A DNA stretch of 62,000 bases from positions 2,262,501 through 2,324,500 of the forward strand of contig WPIO01000007.1 of assembly GCA_009760855.2 (NCBI GenBank). The letters are read 5' to 3'. The notes beneath the pieces are model-generated. The model was not told the origin of the DNA and made no database searches. It saw only the letters and a program-made list of their open reading frames with translations. Shown here piece after piece: positions 32,301-43,739 of this stretch. The DNA comes from Cristatella mucedo (lineage: Eukaryota > Bryozoa > Phylactolaemata > Cristatellidae). The translations under genes and the position numbers were made by a program. The stretch's first letter is position 1. Each line of letters opens with the position of its first letter.

Positions 32301-34430
32301 AGTCCAAGAGTTCTTTTGATAGCAAGACCATTACGCGATTGCAAGTACAGAAGCTGAACTTGATAACTAATTGCCGTTGCCTTTAAGTCGATGCCTTTCT
32401 GTGGAATGTACTTAAATAAGTGGAATTTCTTTTAAAAACGTTACATCCAACGATTTTATAAAGCCAGACATATATTGCACTTACCATCTTAAGGCATATT
32501 GCACATACTTTTTCCTTGAAGTCCTTGCAGTTTAGCACGAGCCAGCACAGAGCAAGACATGCGACATCCCTCTTTAAGCTGCAGCACCAATAGGGATAAA
32601 GCGCGCCCAAAATATGGTTATAATATAAGATAGTGGCATGGGAATTTTGAAAATTGCCATTTATTAATGATAATTACTTGGCGAATATCGCCAGGAAACC
32701 TTGGACCATCTCATGGAACGGGTCTGCTCTGATATCATTGCGGTACTCTATAGGCAATATGTGCTAAATTACCAATCATATCATGCGGCCATTTTTGCCA
32801 CGTTCGCTAATGCAGTGCCGGTGCAGCTTTGGTCATTTAAGACGAGATGCCGCCTTTGGACTTAATACCAGGCATAAGGTCTACGTTATTTGCATGGGCT
32901 GCCTTCATCTGAGCAGATCAAGGCTAGGCGGATATGTGCAATTGTACGATTGGCAAGCACCAGGAAGCCCATGTATGTAAAGTGAAATCCGGAGAACGAG
33001 AAAATGAAAATGAGCCATGTATCATGGCGAAGCTAAGTGAAGCGCTCACATAAAATTTCCGTGGTATTGATATGGACTTGTTATATTAAGAAAATGGCGC
33101 TCTCCGTTGCTGTCCGTTGCTCCACTTCTTTAGGCGTACCAGCGTGCATCGGTGCTCCACTTGCAAGTCGCTAACCAGAATTTAATATTCCAGTGTCGCC
33201 AGTAATCTTCGCACGTGGGCTGAGACTAGCACCATTACGAGTGCTGTGTCTTGCGGCTCGGTTGTGTCCGGACGTGCCAGCCGCACACCGCGTTTGTAAA
33301 AAAAATAGCTCACCTATAAAGTCTCATTGTGTGAAAGCTCATTTTTAATAACCATGCGGTGCAACTTCGGACTATTGGTTGACTAAGAAGACATTAATTG
33401 CGTGCGCTCCAAAATAAAATTTCATTCAGACCTAAACAAAATGTCTGCACAAACATGTTCTGTCACTCTCTGAAGGCTTTTTTGAGTTATTAGTCTATCT
33501 GGTGTCTTTAAGGGTTGCCCAAGATATCATTGAAATCTCCTCAGATGGGTTTGACAAGACGAATCGACTGGCAGACGTAGGCAGCATGCTCGGATCAGTC
33601 AACCAGTCACCAAAAATCAACGCTGCCTTTCCGTTCGATCAGAGAATTAGGAAATAGGTAAGTGTTTGTCCTCATGTCGAACCTTTTTCGGGACTAAAAG
33701 CCAGCTCAGATTGTAAGGTTCCCATAGCTTTTGTGAGTAGCATCAAAACATTGTCGTACAGGTCTTTAGTCTATCGTGCTACCATGCCTGTCTTGCGTGC
33801 CATGCTTGTTTTGGAATTATCTACTGGAAGAGAGCGGAGTGAAAGCTTCGCAAGAGTCTGCCCAACCGACACCACGATCTACCCGTCCAGTGACGTCCAC
33901 GGTGCATAACCTATACGACTCGGCATTGCGTGGCGAATATTGAAAGTTAGCTGGTCCATAAATATCATTAAAGAACTAATAGTTGGCATCTCTTAAGAGG
34001 AACAAAACCATTAGTCAGAAAGACGTCAAGTATGGAATCTAAGAATTAACCAAACGACTTCATTATCAAAACAGAAGAAATTGCCTACTCTTCTATAGTA
34101 GCTTAGCTGCCGCAGATTAATCCTCTTTAGAAGTTCACATTATGCAACAAGATTTTTCATGCAGATTAAATATCTTTTCGTAAATGTATGAACCTTCTTA
34201 TTCAATACACTACTCCACTCGACTTCAGTGGCCCGGGCCTATACCGAAACCACTACAATCCGCTGGACATTGTCTCGTAAGCGGTTGCGAAATTTTGATT
34301 TCGTTAAGAAGTGCACTGTTTAAGTCTTCAGTGGTGGCCAGGTTCACGTCCGCCAGTTAAGATTATCACGAACAGCTGCAGCCGCGACTGACTCGGCATT
34401 ACTGACTCGTTTCAAAGTCAATAAGGATGA
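32300..34430. other. Long stretch without recognised gene
   Basis: About 2.1 kb with only short frames. No LINE or SINE match of note. The frame at 32,783-32,980 (+) carries several cysteines but no known domain. Confidence 0.4.
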
Positions 34431-35600
34431 TTAATAAATGTTCTTTAAGGGAGAAATTCTTATCGAGGTGGAGCGTAATTCCCAAACCCTCGGACTTTCC
34501 CCTTAAGGCAAGCAGTAAGCTTATCAGTAGCTACAGCAGATACCGATGTTTAAGCGACAAATAGAGCTGAGTGTCGTCAGAATAAAAGTGAAAGCCGATC
34601 TCATGGGATGGTTTCTATATAAATGGTTCATATAGGGAACTGGGCTCCATGGATTCTCTGAGCACGGCGTTCTCCCCCACCGCTCCGATTTCCTTTCAGG
34701 CGATGGGACGCATGTAAAAGCCTCTTGACTTTTTTAACTTAAAAAAGGAGTAATGGCTGCACCCGTCTACGGATGCAGAGGAGATAGATGCACTCGTATA
34801 TCGCGCTGGCAGAGTCAACTGCTGCTTGTGCTCGAGCGGGGGATTCCCCGATGCCGTTGGGCAAATCGAATGGAGAGAGCGATATAACCGCTAGCATATT
34901 TTGCAGGCTCGGCGTAAATGGAGAACAGCCAAAGGACAGAGAACAGACCCTTATGGAACTCCACATGCGACCGGTCTGGCGGATGAGACTAGAACCTGCT
35001 TCGTGCGCCCGCTACTGCTGCAATCAGCGAGAGCTCCTCACCTGCTGTCAACGGTTGCGGCCAGTGGCTCAGTGCAACCTCCTGCCGCTAATGCGCGGGA
35101 TACTACCCGACGCAGCTACATTCCCCCCCTTTGGGGCATTCCTAATTCCCCGGGCTGTTGCATATGTATATACGTGTTGAGAGAAATGGAGATGGAGTCT
35201 CCTTTACCTTCAGCGCCCACGCTGGCGCCTTCTCGCGACTCCCTAGATCTGCCGCCGCCGGAGCCCCGGGAACAGTTCAACCCCCCCCTCCCCCACAAGA
35301 CATGGATTGAACACGATCGGACGTGAACGATTCGAACCACGCCAGTGCCTTCTCTGCTAGACCGATCGTTGTTCTCAGTCGTTCAAGTAGGATATCGAGA
35401 TCAACAGTGGCGAACGGAGCCGATAAATCCAGCAGGGCCAGGGCAATTGTGTTCGCGTCTTCGTTGCATTAGGATATCGTTGGTTACGCAGAGAAGAGCC
35501 ATTACAGTGGAGTGGTGTCACTTGAATTCCAACTGAAAATTTTCTGACGATTCAATTTTCATTAAGCCTCGTCTACATGGGATTCTCTATTAAGATTTAG
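34430..35600 (-). mobile_element. LINE family A copy with foreign insertion
   Basis: Reverse-oriented family A polymerase region: AGAGCTGAGTGTCGTCAGAA and AAAGTGAAAGCCGATCTCAT (YADD neighbourhood), ACCCTTATGGAACTCCACAT (GVPQGS region complement), then after an interruption TCGTTGTTCTCAGTCGTTCA and GATCAACAGTGGCGAACGGA (A-motif region). The LINE sequence breaks near 34,995 and resumes near 35,340. Confidence 0.7.
34995..35335 (-). mobile_element. GC-rich insert in LINE A, LTR-element-like
   Basis: About 340 bp unlike the surrounding LINE. On the minus strand a GC-rich frame (GGRSRESREGASVGAEGKGD, then MQQPGELGMPQRGGM and stop) ends at a run CCAAAGGGGGGGAATG followed by TAGCTGCGTCGGGTAGTATC. 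A coding 3' end, then a G-rich polypurine tract, then a TG start is the layout at the 3' LTR of Ty3-type retrotransposons. This is inferred from layout only; no second LTR or target duplication is visible. Confidence 0.3.
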
Positions 35601-35639
35601 AAAATCCGATAACGTTTAATCAAATAATGGCAGCCCCTC

Positions 35640-36620
35640 TGAAGTCCGACACTGCACGTGCTTGCCAAGAGCCAGTAGCTCTAGCAGTGTTTCTGCACTG
35701 GGGCAGCTCTCAGGCTAGCCGCGATACGAGCCCTTGCCTTAGTGCGTTCGACTAGGGTGCCTAGTACAGACCCGGCCCCTGATCCACCTAGCTCAGGTTA
35801 GAATGGAGCTCTTTGCCGGCGATGCGGTTAGGAGATGGGCCGACTAACGTGCTTGTCATAGAGGGCTCGACTAGGACACCTAGGGTGTAGACCCGCTAAA
35901 GTTAGAACGGAGCCAGGTACAGACGATGCGGTCAGGATGTGCACCGACTAATGTGCTTAAGTGGAAATAGCAGCTACGCGCGAGGTCAGGAGTTTAGGTG
36001 AGAGAGAATATAACGGGACGACTGACAAGAGATCGGGACTGCAGCTTCCGTAGTCGATGCGAGACTACGCTTCGAGAGCACGAGAGTCGAACCTACGGCG
36101 ACGAACAGCTAAGTGCAACTTGGATTTCGTAGTTGCGTTCTGCCGGCTACTCAGCTGCTCGTATCTTGGGGTAAGGTAGAGGTTCGCCTTCGGTGTCGGG
36201 ACCATCGCTAGCGACGCGGGCATAGGGTAGTTTATTATACGCGGGCTTCGGGAGTTCGCGAAGTTAACTCCGTCGGTCCATTGCGCCGCGTAAAGCGCTT
36301 GCGCCGGCGCGTAACCACTTCTAACAGGCCCACAATAAACTGCCGCTTTCGGGCGCCCGGTTGTGGTCGCTTGTGTTTTAACCGCACTGTAGCACTGCAT
36401 CGCAGAGTCCACCGTTAGAGAACCGGGGGACCAGCAATCACCGCGCGGTTACATTTCTAGCTCTACGTTAGAAAAAGGGTGATCGCCCTGGAACTAGAGA
36501 AACATATTCAATCTGCGACGAAAGCAAGCCTGCGGGGTAGCAATGCACATAGTCGCTCGCCCGGAGGTCTGTCGTGCTTTTGACTGGTGAAAGGGGCTAG
36601 AGGCTTAATAGACACTGCTC
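35640..36620. other. GC-rich stretch with two tandem ~115-bp units
   Basis: Units at about 35,733-35,857 and 35,858-35,962 share TTCGACTAGG/CTCGACTAGG, CTAG..TAGACCCG, GTTAGAA.GGAGC, GATGCGGT(T/C)AGGA and CCGACTAA.GTGCTT. Beyond them to 36,620 the sequence is GC-rich and unique; a 115-codon minus frame (36,065-36,412) has no known domain. The tract may be an inserted element or satellite remnant. Confidence 0.55.
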
Positions 36621-36624
36621 ATTC

Positions 36625-37402
36625 TTCATAACATTGCTAAAATTCGGGCTTGTTTAGATAAATATACCACGTCCAAGTTGATCCATGCATTCATGACATC
36701 CCGTCTCGACTTCTGCAACTCACTGCTTACTGGCCTACCAGCATGTGCGATCAGGCGATTGCAGCTTGTGCAAAACTCTGCAGCTAGGCTTGTCTGTCGT
36801 GAGCGTCGCTGTTGCCACATTACTCCACTTCTCGCCGACGTGCACTGGCTACTAGTCAAGTAATGGATTGACTTCAAGGTTTTGTCACTCACTTTTAGGT
36901 CCCTTCATTCTATGGCTCCAGCCTATCTCTCAGATATACTACCCCATCAGGCCAAGCATCGTACCACCGGCTTTTCGGATTCCAACAGTCTAGAAATACC
37001 TCGTACAAACCTTAAATCCTTTGGAGACCGTGCATTTAGTTCGTATACTCCCACAGCCTGGAACTCCCTCCCGACCTGCGTCAGAACATCCCCTGACCTG
37101 ACCACATTTAAAAGGAACTTAAAAACACACCTATTTAGGACAGCATTTAGTGGGTCCCTGTGATTCGTCCTTCACATGCTTATGCGTGCTGACACTGTGC
37201 ATGCTGCCACTAACCACATTTGCATGCTGACCCTGTGCATGTCACCCCTAACCATAGTATTCATTTTGTTTGTTTTTCAAGCATGATTTTACTTACCATT
37301 CAATTGCATTTCACTTTGCAGCAAATGTAAAACTCCTTGAAAGAGATTAAGTTCTCTGAGGGCGCTTTATCAAGAGCATTATTATTATTATATTATTATT
37401 CT
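36625..37402 (+). mobile_element. LINE family B copy, well preserved 3' third
   Basis: Forward copy. Coding blocks: FMTSRLDFCNSLLTGLPACA, IRRLQLVQNSAARLVCRERR, then FRSLHSMAPAYLSDILPHQA and GDRAFSSYTPTAWNSLPTCV to FRTAFSGSL and stop at 37,163. The 3' untranslated region ends in a stem-loop remnant (GTAAAACTCCTTGAAAGAG ... GAGGGCGCTTTATC) and an ATTATTATTATA tail. Two stops break the frame near 36,863. Confidence 0.9.
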
Positions 37403-38310
37403 CCTCACTGCGTTCTGGCGCTAGAGAAACCAGGGCTGATTCTTAAAAACTCTAGGCGGCATTCGAGGGTCGAAACCAGTGGGTTACCACTGCTTGGCAG
37501 CCTACGGAGCAGGCTTCAAAATTCAAACTTTCTGACAATTCTTTGACAGAACTTTACTGTCAAGAGACCGACGTGGCATTACGGCTCTGACGAGGTGCCG
37601 CACGAAATGCCTCTTTTAATTTTTGCTGGCCTGCGGCAGCTCCACGTCTAAGACCGTCGGCAGCTTCCCTCTGTGTGAGGGAATGGCGCGGTGCTTCGCG
37701 CTTTCTGTGCGCCGCACAAGAAGTGCGCACCCAAACTTGAAGGGTCAAAGTCCGTGCGCTGAAAGCGAGCGGCTGGCTTCAGCGACTCAGCTTTATGGTT
37801 TGCCAGAAAGAAAAAAATTCTACCACCACAGCAACTTTAAAATATAGTCTGCCCTTTCGAAAATAGCAGCGAATGACTGCCACTCGAGACAATCGGAGCG
37901 CGCCGCGAATGCTCCGTGCAACTAGCGTCACTTTTTTTTGGTCGCGAGAAAGTGAAAAGTTGGCAGGCTCTCTGTTGAAAGACGCCTTGAATTGGTACGC
38001 GAAAGACTCTTAGGAAGACATTTTAAGGCCACGTTTGTCGCGGTCGGTTTTGCTCCCGTCAGTGTCAGCCGTCGGTGCGTCGGTCTAACTGAGGGGAAAT
38101 CAGGTGGCATTTACACACGCTCGACTTTCCGTTCGCCTTTCACTCGGTTTCATTGGCCACTCGAAAAGCGAATGAAAACGAATTTCATTGGCCACTCGAA
38201 AAGCTTCAGGCACAGGGTAGTCACGGGTTCGCTGTGGTTGATCCGATAGGTGACGGTGAATGAGCACCGGTCACGCTCAGCTTAGTGACCATGTCTCTTC
38301 CTCTTCCTTA
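37402..38310. other. GC-rich, CpG-containing stretch, no exon recognised
   Basis: Frames on both strands (37,560-37,748 and 37,992-38,249) have no recognised domain. CG dinucleotides are frequent from 37,560 to 38,240, so a CpG island is possible. A direct repeat AAACGAATTTCATTGGCCAC / TTTCATTGGCCACTCGAAAA overlaps twice near 38,145-38,205. Confidence 0.35.
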
Positions 38311-38311
38311 T

Positions 38312-38515
38312 TACCAGATTCCTTATGCGTGCTGGCACTGCACGCTGCAACTAACCATATTGGCATGCTGACCCAATACGTGTCACCCTCTAACCGCGTT
38401 ACGCTCGTTGACATCAAGCACGCTACCATTAACCAGCGGATCACCACTGCTTCGTTTGCAGCAAATTTAAAGGGCCTAGAAAAGTTCTCTTGGGGCCCCA
38501 TGCAAATTTATTGTT
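38312..38515 (+). mobile_element. LINE family B 3'-end fragment
   Basis: CTTATGCGTGCTGGCACTGC, GCATGCTGACCC, then CAGCAAATTTAAAGGGCCTA and GAAAAGTTCTCTTGGGGCCC: the 3' untranslated region and a modified terminal stem (GGGCC/GGCCC). Confidence 0.75.
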
Positions 38516-38519
38516 AACA

Positions 38520-39010
38520 TTATCCTTGCATATTACCACTAAACGTGCCCCATAAACAAAGACTCGCCAGGCAGCCCCAATAAACGCAGTCGTGCTTTCT
38601 TAAGTCGTTTCTGTCAACGATAAGGAGGCGAGCTCTTGAAGGCGCGTCCGATCATTCGCTTCATCTAGGTTTGGTCAGTTTTTTCCATCGAAGGTAAACT
38701 CTGCTGTTGGGCATCGGTTTTTCTCGTCAATCCACTTGGAGCGACGGTGAAGGTGACAGACAATACAGGCGAGAATCCAAAGAAAACCCATAAAAAACGG
38801 ACGGAAAACCGCTCCGTTCGACGCAGCTTAATTCGGTTGGTAGCCTCTTCCTCGAAGCCTTGTAGCCCCAGGCGAGCGAGAGCTATCAAGCCTTAAAGGA
38901 TGGACTCGAGGGTAAATTTTGGTGAATGGAGGTCTTGAAGACCTGTAGTTTTTAATGGGACAGTCCATCTCCTGTCATTCAGCCAGACCTGCACGGCATC
39001 TAGCTAGCTA
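38520..39010. other. No gene recognised
   Basis: Unique sequence before the CT repeat; the minus frame at 38,665-38,889 has no known domain. Confidence 0.35.
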
Positions 39011-39015
39011 GATAG

Positions 39016-39016
<1 letters not shown>

Positions 39017-39097
<81 letters not shown>
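39017..39097. repeat. (CT)n microsatellite
   Basis: About 80 bp of pure CT repeat, preceded by TAGCTAGCTAGATAGC. Confidence 0.95.
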
Positions 39098-39098
<1 letters not shown>

Positions 39099-39437
39099 AA
39101 GAGCTCTTGATTGGAGCCCTTCTCTAAGCCACGAGCAAGGACTATCCACCCAACTCAGTCGGCGAGCTTGTCTGTGCATGTGCGCTAGCGCTCAGCGGCA
39201 ACATCATCTCTACCAAGGGCTCTACGATACCAATGCCTTGCTTAGGGAGCCCTACCCGGATGGCAAGTTGCGACTCAATATTTTGCTGTAATTTCATAAC
39301 CGGGGCCGCTCGGATTTCGTAAATACGGCTTCCGATAAAAATGAATGCAGAATTCCTTGGTTCAAACCTGGGGTCTGTGAAAACAGAGTGGAGAAAATTG
39401 GGAGCAGTTAATGTTGCCAGTGGATTAATCGTCAGGC

Positions 39438-39570
39438 CCACTTGGCTCGGTGATGGAGGTCAAGGTGAATATATTAGACGGCCGAGGTCGTGGGCTCGAG
39501 CCCTGTAGCGTATGTGAAGCACCTGAATGGAGATTAAGCTCTCTTAGCGCGCTATGACAATTAATTATGT
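39438..39570 (+). mobile_element. SINE-1 copy (tRNA-derived)
   Basis: Forward: CACTTGGCTCGGTGATGGAG (A-box region, diverged), CGAGGTCGTGGGCTCGAGCC (B box GGGCTCGAGCC), then GTGAAGCACCTGAATGGAGA TTAAG and CTCTTAGCGCGCTATGAC. It runs on into a (TA)n-rich tract at 39,575-39,625. Confidence 0.75.
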
Positions 39571-39574
39571 AGGT

Positions 39575-39650
39575 ATATACCGTATACATACATATGTATA
39601 TGTATATATATATATATATATATGCGTGTGCATATATACATATATTTAAA
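39575..39650. repeat. (TA)n-rich microsatellite
   Basis: TATATACCGTATACATACAT followed by TATATATATATATATATA and TGCGTGTGCATATATACAT, directly at the 3' end of a SINE-1. Confidence 0.85.
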
Positions 39651-39659
39651 TCATATCGG

Positions 39660-41395
39660 CATCAGTGCCTAAGGCCAGAACTGCCAAAGCCTCGATAATT
39701 TAAGTTGGCTCTTACAAAGGGTGCGACTTCCGCGTCTGGTCAGAACGAGGCTGCAAACGCAGCGCTCGTAACGGTGCTTGTCTTAGCTGACGCGCGTCTT
39801 ATACTGGTGACGCCTGGACCTTGTAACGCGGCAAGCGACTTGTATGCGCTGCACCAATAAACGCAGGTACGCCGGCAGTAGCAGGAACGCGCTAACGACG
39901 ACAAGCGCTCATACGCTAACATGACAAGTCCGTATCCACAACGTAGGCAAATCTATTTGACAGCAGCAGACGGTTACGGGCGTTCAACAGCGGCCATAAC
40001 GTACACCGAGAGCCTGTGCCTAGACCTCGAATCGGTTCCAATTCCGATGCCAAGTCTGGAATCACCATTTCCTACCTACCTATCTCATGTCACCGGCGTT
40101 TATGCGGCCTCGGCCGTAGATCGTCGCAAAATCGCACGATCGCGAGTAATGATTAAAGCCATAATATGACCGATTTGGCTGGCGCCTCCGTTTCGTGGTG
40201 AATTTTGTCTAGGAGCTAAAACAGAACGCTCCATCCCTGCGTAATCCGCCAGATGCACTGTCAGAGGGACCTAAAAACTTAGCATACCGGCCACTGATGG
40301 GGTAATAGGGGGCAGAAGGGGGCATTTGTCCCTACCCCTCTACAGTGGGGCAGCGACCTGGGCCTCCCCATATTCTTATGCCCGTGACCGTTACCGACGA
40401 CGAAATTGGGCCTTAATTCCATTTGATGAGAAACCGCCGAGTTCGTGTCGAATAAACACGATGATTTTGAGCTATTATTTTTCATTAATTGCAGGTCTAG
40501 CCCCAGCTATTTAAAAGTGCTGTGGGTCTTTCCCCCTAGATGAAAATCCTGGCTACCCCACCGGTGGCTAAGCCATTTTGTCGCCACCTCGCTGCAGCTT
40601 TTGTTCTTTCAAACGGCCAGGGCCCATTTCTCAAGATCCAAGTGCGGACTGTTTTTCTTTTCCAATTTATGGTATCGGTGAGATCTTTGTATTTTTAAAA
40701 TTAACGATCCAGTTTGAAAAACACCCCGGTTCCTCATCCTAATTGAAAAATCAGTTCCAGCCCTGAAGAAGAACTTTTCCCTGTCTTCTAATTATAATAA
40801 TAATAATTCTTGTACAGGACGACAATGCACTTTCTCGCCAGCGCCATTCATGGCAAATTAATTTTGAGTGCTACCGCGGTCACACCAAGTCAAGTACCCT
40901 AGTTCTAAAAGTCGCATACGAAGCAATGACCACTTTGCAAGAAGCACCGCAACATTACCGTTGCAAGCAACACGATGTCACATTTACTCTCAGCTCGTTG
41001 ACGAAATTGCCATGTTTGAAAGCAGCTCATTCGCTTTGAATAAACCTAGCAATGCCATTCGCTAGGGCGATGAGTAATGTAAAATATTATTCATTAGAAT
41101 ACTTAAAGCTCTGATTTGTTCTATCTCTAATGGAAAAGTAATGCAAGAGGATAAAAGCATGAATATTACTACTGACTCAGTCGAGTCTTTTTCCGTGGAC
41201 TTTCACTGCTACTTCTTTTACTCACTTCCGAAAACCCTAACTATAATTGTCCCTTAGTAGACAAAATACTAGTGTTGCTGGTAGTAACAGGCAGTGCAGC
41301 AACCGAGGTGACGATCGGATGCCCACGTTCAGCCGATCGATTTGCATGCGTGCTTCACCTTTTGGTTTCCTCCACGGGCGAACTCATCTAGCCTC
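39660..41395. other. No gene recognised
   Basis: About 1.7 kb. The frames at 39,740-39,922 (-), 39,921-40,169 (+) and 40,279-40,514 (both strands) show no known domain. It forms the upstream flank of the large LINE copy. Confidence 0.4.
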
Positions 41396-43478
41396 TATAT
41401 GACTGGGCATTTGCATCAATGCATCTGGTCAATTTCAAAGACTTCCTTCGAGTTTACACCAGAAAACTTAAAAAAACCAGGGCTTTTTTCATCCGAAAGC
41501 TGAATTCCTGCCAGTTGGACACTAAACAGATTTATAAGACAGTAAACCATTTACTGGTCAATGCTGCGAGGTGTGACTCCCCAGATATTAAGGGCTCAGC
41601 CGAAAAGTTTTCAGCCTTTACTGAAAAAATTGTGCACATTCGTGCCTCTATTAAGCCCCCTCCGACTAAAGCAATCGCGGTTCCACAACCCGTGACCTTC
41701 CTTACAAGGTTCTCCGAGGTTTCTGCATGCAATGTGGCTACTCTAATAAGGTCAAGCAAAAAGAGCTCGTCTCCTGAAGACCCTATACCTTCATCTCGGT
41801 GGTCTTCACTAGCAGACCAACTTAGCCCTGCCATAACCGAGACTTTTAATGCTTCTTTGGGACAAGGGGTAGTCCTCAAGTCCTTCAAATCGGCAATCGT
41901 TCGACCCATTCATAAAAAAACCTGGATTAGACACAGAGGTCTTTGCAAAGTATCGCCCAGTTTCCCTTCTTCCTTTCTTATCAAAGATTCTTGAAAAAAC
42001 TGTTGCTAAGCAGCTGGTTGAACAGATTGAAAATAACGGAATGTCAGAAACATTTCAATCAGGGTTCAAGAGGCAGCACTCCACTGAAACTGCTCTCCTC
42101 CGTGTTAACAATGACATTCTACGTGGCAACGACGACGGGAATGTCACTGCCCTAGCTCTGCTAGATCTGTCTGCTGCCTTCGACACCATTGATCGCGAAG
42201 TTCTGCTTGAACGATTGAGAACAACGATCGGTCTGGCAGACGAAGCACTGGCGTGGTTTAAGTCATACTTGTCTGATCGTGTTCAATCCGTGTCGTGTGG
42301 GGGTCAGGTCTCACACACGAGAAGGGTCACCTGTGGAGTCCCTCAAGGGTCTGTACTCGGTCCCTTGCTGTTCTCCATTTATACACAACCTCTGGGAAAA
42401 GTGATAAGGGCCCATAGAATGGGATATCCCTTCTATGCTGACGATACTCAGTTGTATTTGTCATTCAAACTGTCGGAATCTGCTGCGGCAACTGCGAAAC
42501 TGAATGTTTGCCTTGCCGATATTTGACCATGGATGTCGGAAAACTTCCTGAAATTAAATGAGGATAAAACCGAACTGCTGCTCACAGGACACCCTAAGCG
42601 TGTGGCTGGATTAAAAGGCTTTGCTCTTCTAATAGGTGATGCTATTGTGCGACCATCACCACGTGCTCAAAATTTAGGTGTCGTTTTCGACAGCTGCCTC
42701 ATTTTCAAAAGCTTCATTCAGAAGTCTGCTTCTACAGCTAGCCATCACATCCGATCCCTATCCAAGATTAGGAGCTCTCTCCCACAGTGGCTTGTAAAAA
42801 ATTTGACTAGCTCTTTAGTTCTGTCTCGGCTTGATAATTGTAATTCCCTTTTGGCTGGGCTGCCAAAGAAAGCTATTAGGTCACTGCAGCGGACTATGAG
42901 CATGGCTGCAAGGCTAGTCTTCAAGTCCCTGTGGTTTGAGCACGTGTCTCCTTTGCTGAAAGGGCTAGGATGGTTGCCGGTTGAGCAACGTATACAGAGC
43001 CAAGTTCTTACGCTGACCCACAAGGCCCGCCACGGCTTGGCTCCTTCGTACCTAGCTGAACTGCTGCATCAGTTTCAGCCTGTTCGCGCCCTCAGGTCCT
43101 GCGTGGACAATAAATTAGCTGTCCCATTCCTCCGCTTAAAGACAGCTGGCAGCAGAAGCTTTAACTCTGCGGGTCCTAGACTGTGGAACTCGCTTCCACA
43201 ATTCTTACGCAACGACAACTACTCTGCTGCTGCCGACTATGGCTCATCCTTTTCAGCGGTCCTGAGCTGCTACTTCCATGCTACTCACTACCTCAACTGC
43301 TCTCCTGACTCTGCTATGCTTCCCACTTTTTCTTTGTTGCGTGAGACGAAGTCTGTTGGCTACCGAATGCGTACCGAAAGCCGCTTAGGCTATGATTGCG
43401 CTATACAAAACTCTCCTGCGTAACACCCACATGGTCTTTATGACTTTGTGGAGTTACAGACAGAGATACATTACATTA
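41396..43478 (+). mobile_element. LINE family A, best copy; reverse transcriptase, nearly complete
   Basis: A CR1/L2-like non-LTR retrotransposon copies its RNA into DNA at a nicked target. This 2.1-kb copy lacks the endonuclease end but retains the reverse transcriptase. Frame 1 (41,419-41,994) covers the linker and fingers; a slip in an A-run near 41,920 moves the frame to 42,041-42,526, which holds motif A (LLDLSAAFDTID), motif B (GVPQGSVLGPLL) and motif C (YADDTQLYLSF). A single TGA at 42,524 interrupts CLADI*PW; the 24-kb copy has arginine there, so a C-to-T change at a CGA codon explains it. The next frame (42,533-43,423) runs 296 codons through ENFLKLNEDKTELLL and WLPVEQRIQSQVLTLTHKAR to the natural end. 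The 3' end is GGAGTTACAGACAGAG followed by a (TTACA)n tail. Confidence 0.92.
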
Positions 43479-43739
43479 CATTATGCTAGGTTTCGGTGAC
43501 AAGGTTCTGACGACAGATGAAAAACGCATGCGATGCCAACGAACGCTGTACCCTTTAACTTAGTTAAATCCTGCTCTAACATCTCAAAATTGCATGAGAA
43601 ATTACTTGCACTGTCTTCACGTTGGCGACGTTGCTACTGGTCAGCTGGCAATGTCGCCCTGTTCACCCCCCACCCCCTTTACGTGCAGCAACCCAGCAGG
43701 AAAAAACGTTTCGTAGCTCGTCTGGTGGCAGCCCCATAG

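Noticed and set aside
36080-36110. tRNA gene suggested by GGTTCGACTC on the minus strand
   Set aside because: No matching A box at the right distance and no cloverleaf could be drawn.
41281-41400. Endonuclease part of LINE A upstream of the best copy
   Set aside because: No endonuclease motifs could be read; the copy appears 5'-truncated near 41,396.
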